Assembly: GCA_019119815.1 (NCBI GenBank)
Contig: DWWH01000018.1
Span: 1 to 36,532, forward strand
DNA: 36,532 nt
Reading direction: 5' to 3'
From: Candidatus Eisenbergiella intestinipullorum
Lineage (GTDB): Bacteria > Bacillota > Clostridia > Lachnospirales > Lachnospiraceae
How positions within the stretch are numbered: position 1 is the first letter of the stretch; every line of letters begins with the position of its first letter. A program made the position numbers and the translations under genes. Under the pieces are notes generated by a model. That model was not told where the DNA came from. It saw only the letters and a program-made list of their open reading frames with translations, and made no database searches. Below, piece by piece: positions 32,792 through 36,532 of this stretch.

Positions 32792-34291
32792 ATGAAAATA
32801 TATACTTCTGAGTATGACAGGATTGGAAAAAGAAGCCCGATGATCTACGGCCAGTTTATGGAACATTTCCATCGGCAGATTTACGGAGGAATTTATGATC
32901 CGGAGAATAGACTGTCGGATGAAGACGGATTTCGGAAAGATGTGCTGAAAGCCTTAAGAGATATTCACGTTCCGATCATACGATGGCCGGGAGGCTGTTT
33001 TGTTTCTTCCTATCATTGGAAGGATGCGGTAGGAAAGGAACGGAAGCCGTTTTTTGATAAGGCATGGCGGGTAGAGGAGCCCAATACATTCGGAACGGAT
33101 GAATATATAAAGCTGTGTCGTAAGATCGGCTGCGAGCCCTATATCTGTACCAATGCCGGAACGGGAACGGCGGAAGAAATGAGCGACTGGGTGGAATACT
33201 GTAATCTGGAGACAGAAGGGTACTATGCGAAACGGCGGATTGAAAACGGTTATCCCCGGCCCCATCAGGTGAAATACTGGAGCATCGGGAATGAGAACTA
33301 TGGAAGCTGGGAGATTGGGGCAAAATCCAAGGAAGAATGGGGAAGGCTTGTCACGGAAGCCGCAAAAATGATGAAGCATGTCGATCCGACGATCGAACTT
33401 ACCGCGGCTGCTCTGACAGATCTGGACTGGAATATAAATCTGCTGAAGCACAGCGCTCCGTTTCTGAGCTGGATTTCCATTCATCAGTACTGGGACAGGA
33501 TTCATGAGACCAATACCCCGGCGGCTTATGAGGCGGCTCTGGGATTTACCGGACATACGGAAGACTCCATCCGGAAGGTGAAGGGATTGCTCATGGCGAT
33601 GGGGCTGGAAAAGAAGATAAAGATCGCCTTTGATGAATGGAATATGAAGGAGTGGTATCATCCAAAGGTACATACGATCGAGCAGGGAGTTACCAGGGAA
33701 GAGTATTTATATCCGAGAGATGCCAATGACGATAATTCTCTTTACACAATGGCGGATGCCATATTTACTGCCTGTTTTCTGAATGCCGTGAACAGAAACT
33801 GTGATATCGTGGGTATGGCCGCTTTCGCTCCCGCCGTGAATACCAGGGGATGTATTTTCACCTGGGAGGAAGGCATCGTTTTAAGAAGTACCTACCAGGT
33901 ATTTTATCTATATACCAATTATATGGGAGATATTGTCAGAAACGCAAAATATCAGGATATGGAAACCATATGTGTGACAAGCAGCGACGGGGTAGAGGAG
34001 AAGGTTGACGTTGTGGATGTATGCGTAACGGAGTTCAGCGATCGTCCCGGACTGGCGGTGGCCCTGGTGAATAAGCTGGAAACGGAATATACCGCGGTGC
34101 AGCTTGATTTTGAGGCTGAGGGAGAGATGACGGGATACTATATCTGTGGAGAAAGTGCTTCTTCCTACAATGACATCGGACGTATGCAGGTAACGGTCCA
34201 ACAGGAACGGCTTGGGACATTCCACAGGGGTATGGAAGTCTGTCTAAGACCCCATTCGGTAGAGATCATTCAGATCGGATGCCGGAAGTAA
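32792..34291 (+). CDS. abfA: GH51 alpha-L-arabinofuranosidase
   Basis: A 499-residue intracellular enzyme (no signal peptide), the usual length of GH51. It releases terminal alpha-L-arabinofuranose from arabino-oligosaccharides taken into the cell. The acid/base is Glu168 in YWSIGNENYGSW and the nucleophile Glu282 in AFDEWN. IYGQFMEHFHRQIYGGIYDP (18-37) and RWPGGCFVSSYHW (64-76) are the conserved N-terminal segments of the barrel. A beta-sandwich domain follows and ends with RPHSVEIIQI. It has its own promoter and LacI operator. Base composition is lower in GC than the flanking chaperone and prmA genes, consistent with separate acquisition. Confidence 0.95.
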   Translation: MKIYTSEYDRIGKRSPMIYGQFMEHFHRQIYGGIYDPENRLSDEDGFRKDVLKALRDIHVPIIRWPGGCFVSSYHWKDAVGKERKPFFDKAWRVEEPNTFGTDEYIKLCRKIGCEPYICTNAGTGTAEEMSDWVEYCNLETEGYYAKRRIENGYPRPHQVKYWSIGNENYGSWEIGAKSKEEWGRLVTEAAKMMKHVDPTIELTAAALTDLDWNINLLKHSAPFLSWISIHQYWDRIHETNTPAAYEAALGFTGHTEDSIRKVKGLLMAMGLEKKIKIAFDEWNMKEWYHPKVHTIEQGVTREEYLYPRDANDDNSLYTMADAIFTACFLNAVNRNCDIVGMAAFAPAVNTRGCIFTWEEGIVLRSTYQVFYLYTNYMGDIVRNAKYQDMETICVTSSDGVEEKVDVVDVCVTEFSDRPGLAVALVNKLETEYTAVQLDFEAEGEMTGYYICGESASSYNDIGRMQVTVQQERLGTFHRGMEVCLRPHSVEIIQIGCRK

Positions 34292-34294
34292 GCC

Positions 34295-34323
34295 TTGTGA
34301 TATCCGTTTCCTTATGCTAAAAT
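34295..34323 (+). promoter_or_regulatory. Promoter of prmA-rsmE
   Basis: TTGTGA (34295-34300), 17 bp, TAAAAT (34318-34323), 72 bp before the prmA start. It shows that prmA does not depend on the heat-shock operon here. Confidence 0.65.
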
Positions 34324-34394
34324 GAAAAACCGGATAATAAGAACGAAACAGACGCAGGTCATCTGGATACGCAAAAAAGGAGCTGACAGCAGCC

Positions 34395-35387
34395 ATGAAA
34401 TGGAAAAAATTCAGAATCAAAACGGTCACGGACGCGGAGGATATCATCATCAGCACCCTGTATGACATCGGTCTGGAGGGCGCTCAGATTGAGGATAAGG
34501 TGCCGCTGACCGCCGCGGAGAAGGAGCAGATGTTCGTGGATATCCTGCCGGAGGGACCGGAGGATGACGGCATTGCCTGGCTCAGCTTTTTCGTGGAAGA
34601 GAACGGGGACGGAAAGCTTCTGGTGAACGGAGAGGAAACCACGCAGGAGGCCGTTCTGGATTCTGTGAAGGCGGAGCTGGAAGGGCTGCGCGCTTTCTGC
34701 GAGATCGGAGAAGGCAGCATCAGCGTGGATGAGACGGAGGATGTGGACTGGATCAATAACTGGAAGCAGTATTTTCACCAGTTTTATATCGACGATCTGC
34801 TGGTCATCCCTTCCTGGGAGGAAGTGGAGGAGAAGGACCGGGATAAGATGATCCTGCACATCGACCCCGGCACCGCCTTTGGAACCGGCATGCATGAGAC
34901 CACCCAGCTGTGCATCCGTCAGCTGAAAAAATATGTGACGCCGGATACGGTCATGCTGGATGTGGGAACCGGAAGCGGAATTCTGGGGATCCTGGCCCTT
35001 ATGTTCGGCGCGAAAAAGGTGGTCGGGACGGATCTGGATCCCTGTGCCGTGGATGCGGTGCAGGACAACCTGCAGGCGAACGGGATCGACCCGTCCAGGT
35101 TTGAGATGATGATCGGCAACCTGATTACGGAAAAAGAAATACAGGACCGGGTGGGCTACGGCTGCTATGACATCGTTGCCGCCAATATCCTTGCGGACGT
35201 GCTGGTGGCTTTGACCCCCGTGGTGACTGCCCAGATGAAGCCGGGCGCCATCTACATTCTTTCCGGCATCATAGACGACAAGGAGAACGTGGTAAAGGAA
35301 GCCGTACAGGCTGCCGGGCTGGAACTTGTGGATGTGAACTATCAGGGCGAATGGGTCGGCATCACCGCGAGAAAGCCGGAAGTCTGA
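34395..35387 (+). CDS. prmA: Ribosomal protein L11 methyltransferase PrmA
   Basis: A 330-residue class I SAM-dependent methyltransferase that trimethylates ribosomal protein L11. The N-terminal L11-binding domain starts KWKKFRIKTVTDAEDIIIST. Then come DWINNWKQYFHQF, the PrmA-specific DPGTAFGTGMHET (157-169), the SAM loop LDVGTGSGILGI (188-199) and VVGTDLDPCAVDA; NIL in DIVAANILADVLV is the catalytic-pocket motif. ATG 34395 has AAAGGAG about 12 bases before it, a rather long spacing. rsmE follows at 107 bp, a conserved neighbour. In many Firmicutes both come directly after dnaJ. Confidence 0.95.
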   Translation: MKWKKFRIKTVTDAEDIIISTLYDIGLEGAQIEDKVPLTAAEKEQMFVDILPEGPEDDGIAWLSFFVEENGDGKLLVNGEETTQEAVLDSVKAELEGLRAFCEIGEGSISVDETEDVDWINNWKQYFHQFYIDDLLVIPSWEEVEEKDRDKMILHIDPGTAFGTGMHETTQLCIRQLKKYVTPDTVMLDVGTGSGILGILALMFGAKKVVGTDLDPCAVDAVQDNLQANGIDPSRFEMMIGNLITEKEIQDRVGYGCYDIVAANILADVLVALTPVVTAQMKPGAIYILSGIIDDKENVVKEAVQAAGLELVDVNYQGEWVGITARKPEV

Positions 35388-35465
35388 GAAAGCCGGCATT
35401 GCGCGTTTTCAGAAGCAGGATTCAGACGTCCGGCACGAACCGGGAGTTTGTGCCATGATTGCAAA

Positions 35466-35494
35466 GCCGCCTCCGGCGGCAGAAACGAGGCGGC
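35466..35494 (+). promoter_or_regulatory. Competing stem-loops over the rsmE ribosome site
   Basis: GCCGCC (35466-35471) can pair with GGCGGC at 35475-35480 (3-nt loop) or with an identical GGCGGC at 35489-35494 that abuts the ATG at 35495 and covers the only Shine-Dalgarno-like GAGG. The two pairings exclude each other, so this could switch translation. Local pairing should normally win and leave the site open. Confidence 0.45.
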
Positions 35495-36328
35495 ATGTAT
35501 CAGTTTTTTGTACAACCGGAGCAGATACAGGGGAAAACGATCCGGATCACGGGAAGCGATGTGAATCATATCAAAAATGTGCTGCGCATGAAGCCGGGCG
35601 AGGAGATTTCCGTGAGCAACGGCGTGGACGGGAAGGAATACCGCTGCGGAATCGAAAGCCTGGGGGATGAGGAAATCCTCTGTACGCTTCGCTTTATCAA
35701 GGAGGAAGGGCTGGAGCTGCCTGCCCGGATCTATCTATTTCAGTGTCTGCCCAAGTCGGACAAGATGGAACTGGTGATTCAGAAGGCGGTGGAGCTGGGC
35801 GCATGCGCGGTCATCCCGGTTGCGGCGAAACGCTGTGTGATGAAGCTGGACGCGAAAAAGGAGAAAAACAAACTGGCCCGCTGGCGTCAGATCGCGGAAG
35901 CGGCGGCGAAGCAGAGCAGACGCCGCTATATCCCGGAGGTCTTTCCCGTCATGAGCATGAAGGAAGCGGCTGCCTTCGCTTCCGATATGGATGTGAAGCT
36001 GTTTCCCTATGAGCTGGCGGAGGGAATGGAGCAGACCAGAAGGCTGGTGGACGGGGTAAAGGCGGGCCAGAGCATCGCCGTGTTCATCGGTCCGGAGGGC
36101 GGTTTTGAGGATTCCGAGGTGGAAGAGGCCAGAAAAGCGGGCTTTACGCCCATCACTCTGGGAAAGCGGATCCTGCGCACGGAAACGGCGGGCTTTACCG
36201 TTCTGGCATGGCTGATGTACCGGCTGGAGGACGCGGAGCCGGAGGAGGCGTGCCGGGAGGGGGCGGATCAGGAAAACCCGGAAAAGGGGAAAACGGCGGA
36301 GAACGGCGGAGGAGAAAACGCCATATAA
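35495..36328 (+). CDS. rsmE: 16S rRNA (uracil1498-N3)-methyltransferase RsmE
   Basis: A 277-residue SPOUT-class (trefoil-knot) methyltransferase acting on U1498 of 16S rRNA. The N-terminal PUA-like domain has GSDVNHIKNVLRMKPGEEIS. The knot is marked by FQCLPKSDKMELVIQKAVEL, WRQIAEAAAKQSRRRYIPEV, FIGPEGGFEDSEVEEARKAG and LGKRILRTETAGFTVLAWLM. About 30 extra acidic or hydrophilic residues follow the usual end (family about 245-250). ATG 35495 has a weak GAGG site inside a hairpin region. A cysteine desulfurase gene follows. Confidence 0.94.
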   Translation: MYQFFVQPEQIQGKTIRITGSDVNHIKNVLRMKPGEEISVSNGVDGKEYRCGIESLGDEEILCTLRFIKEEGLELPARIYLFQCLPKSDKMELVIQKAVELGACAVIPVAAKRCVMKLDAKKEKNKLARWRQIAEAAAKQSRRRYIPEVFPVMSMKEAAAFASDMDVKLFPYELAEGMEQTRRLVDGVKAGQSIAVFIGPEGGFEDSEVEEARKAGFTPITLGKRILRTETAGFTVLAWLMYRLEDAEPEEACREGADQENPEKGKTAENGGGENAI

Positions 36329-36401
36329 TAAAGCAGGCGGACCTCCGAAGGGAGACCGGCCTTTTATCCTTACATTTTGAAATAGAAAGCTGGGAGAAAC
36401 T

Positions 36402-36532
36402 ATGGAATGCTATCTGGATAATTCAGCCACAACAAGATGCTTTGACAGTGTCGCAGAACTCATGACGCAGGTGATGTGTCTGGACTATGGCAATCCATCC
36501 AGTATGCACCGGAAGGGAGTGCAGGCTGAGCA
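36402..36532 (+). CDS. Cysteine desulfurase (NifS/IscS-like), N-terminal fragment
   Basis: Forty-three codons run to the window edge. MECYLDNSATTRCFDSVAEL and then DYGNPSSMHRKG are the standard beginning of NifS/IscS-type PLP cysteine desulfurases, which supply sulfur for Fe-S clusters and thio-tRNA. GGGAGAAACT precedes ATG 36402. In many Clostridia this gene is followed by the tRNA 4-thiouridine gene thiI; that cannot be checked here. It may share the prmA-rsmE transcript, with a weak CTCC/GGAG stem in the 73-bp gap. Confidence 0.88.
   Translation, partial: MECYLDNSATTRCFDSVAELMTQVMCLDYGNPSSMHRKGVQAE

Overview
The window looks like chromosomal DNA of a moderately GC-rich, Gram-positive Clostridia, most probably a Lachnospiraceae-type gut anaerobe. 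The evidence is a CIRCE-controlled hrcA-grpE-dnaK-dnaJ cluster, strong AGGAGG-type ribosome binding sites, sigma-A promoters (TTGACA-17-TATAAT type), an OmpR/PhoR phosphate-type two-component pair, and DUF6465, DUF5722 and DUF3048 proteins, which I associate with this family. No rRNA, tRNA or CRISPR array was seen. Genus and species cannot be assigned from the window alone.

Layout. Positions 1-350 are the right end of an IS21-type insertion sequence (C-terminus of IstB plus terminal repeats). Next come a TetR regulator and an oleate hydratase with an unusual N-terminal extension (403-3092). On the minus strand lies a GH88 + DUF2264 carbohydrate pair (3059-6453) with a divergent AraC regulator (6710), followed by the tRNA-modification gene tcdA. 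A minus-strand phosphate uptake pair (pit + DUF47) occupies 8372-10182. A cell-surface cassette (MBOAT acyltransferase, DHHW/AlgX-like protein, SpoVB/MurJ-like flippase) runs from 10414 to 14749. A lipoprotein (DUF3048), a CobS homologue, an aminotransferase, a patatin and uppP follow to 19944. A PhoP/PhoR-like two-component system covers 20203-22316, then a histone-H1-like DUF6465 protein and a secreted, glycosidase-like DUF5722 protein.

The gap between the DUF5722 gene and hrcA (24769-25588) is dense with palindromes. It holds a MITE-like element of about 137 bp, a three-copy tandem repeat with a run of 13 G, and an 18-bp perfect inverted repeat. The heat-shock operon hrcA-grpE-dnaK-dnaJ (25589-30637) ends at a terminator. 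It is separated from prmA-rsmE and a cysteine desulfurase gene by an EcsC protein, a LacI regulator and a GH51 arabinofuranosidase. The LacI-GH51 part is visibly more AT-rich, and a LacI-type operator sits beside the GH51 promoter.

The most unusual non-coding signal is a recurrent leader architecture. About ten genes of unrelated function have one to three GC-rich stem-loops (often with a GCCGCC/GGCGGC stem) directly upstream of the Shine-Dalgarno sequence. Two of these leaders, before the MBOAT gene and before the EcsC gene 20 kb apart, are clearly homologous, with compatible base-pair changes. This is the best candidate here for an undescribed RNA element family. All functional assignments come from reading motifs; no database search was run.
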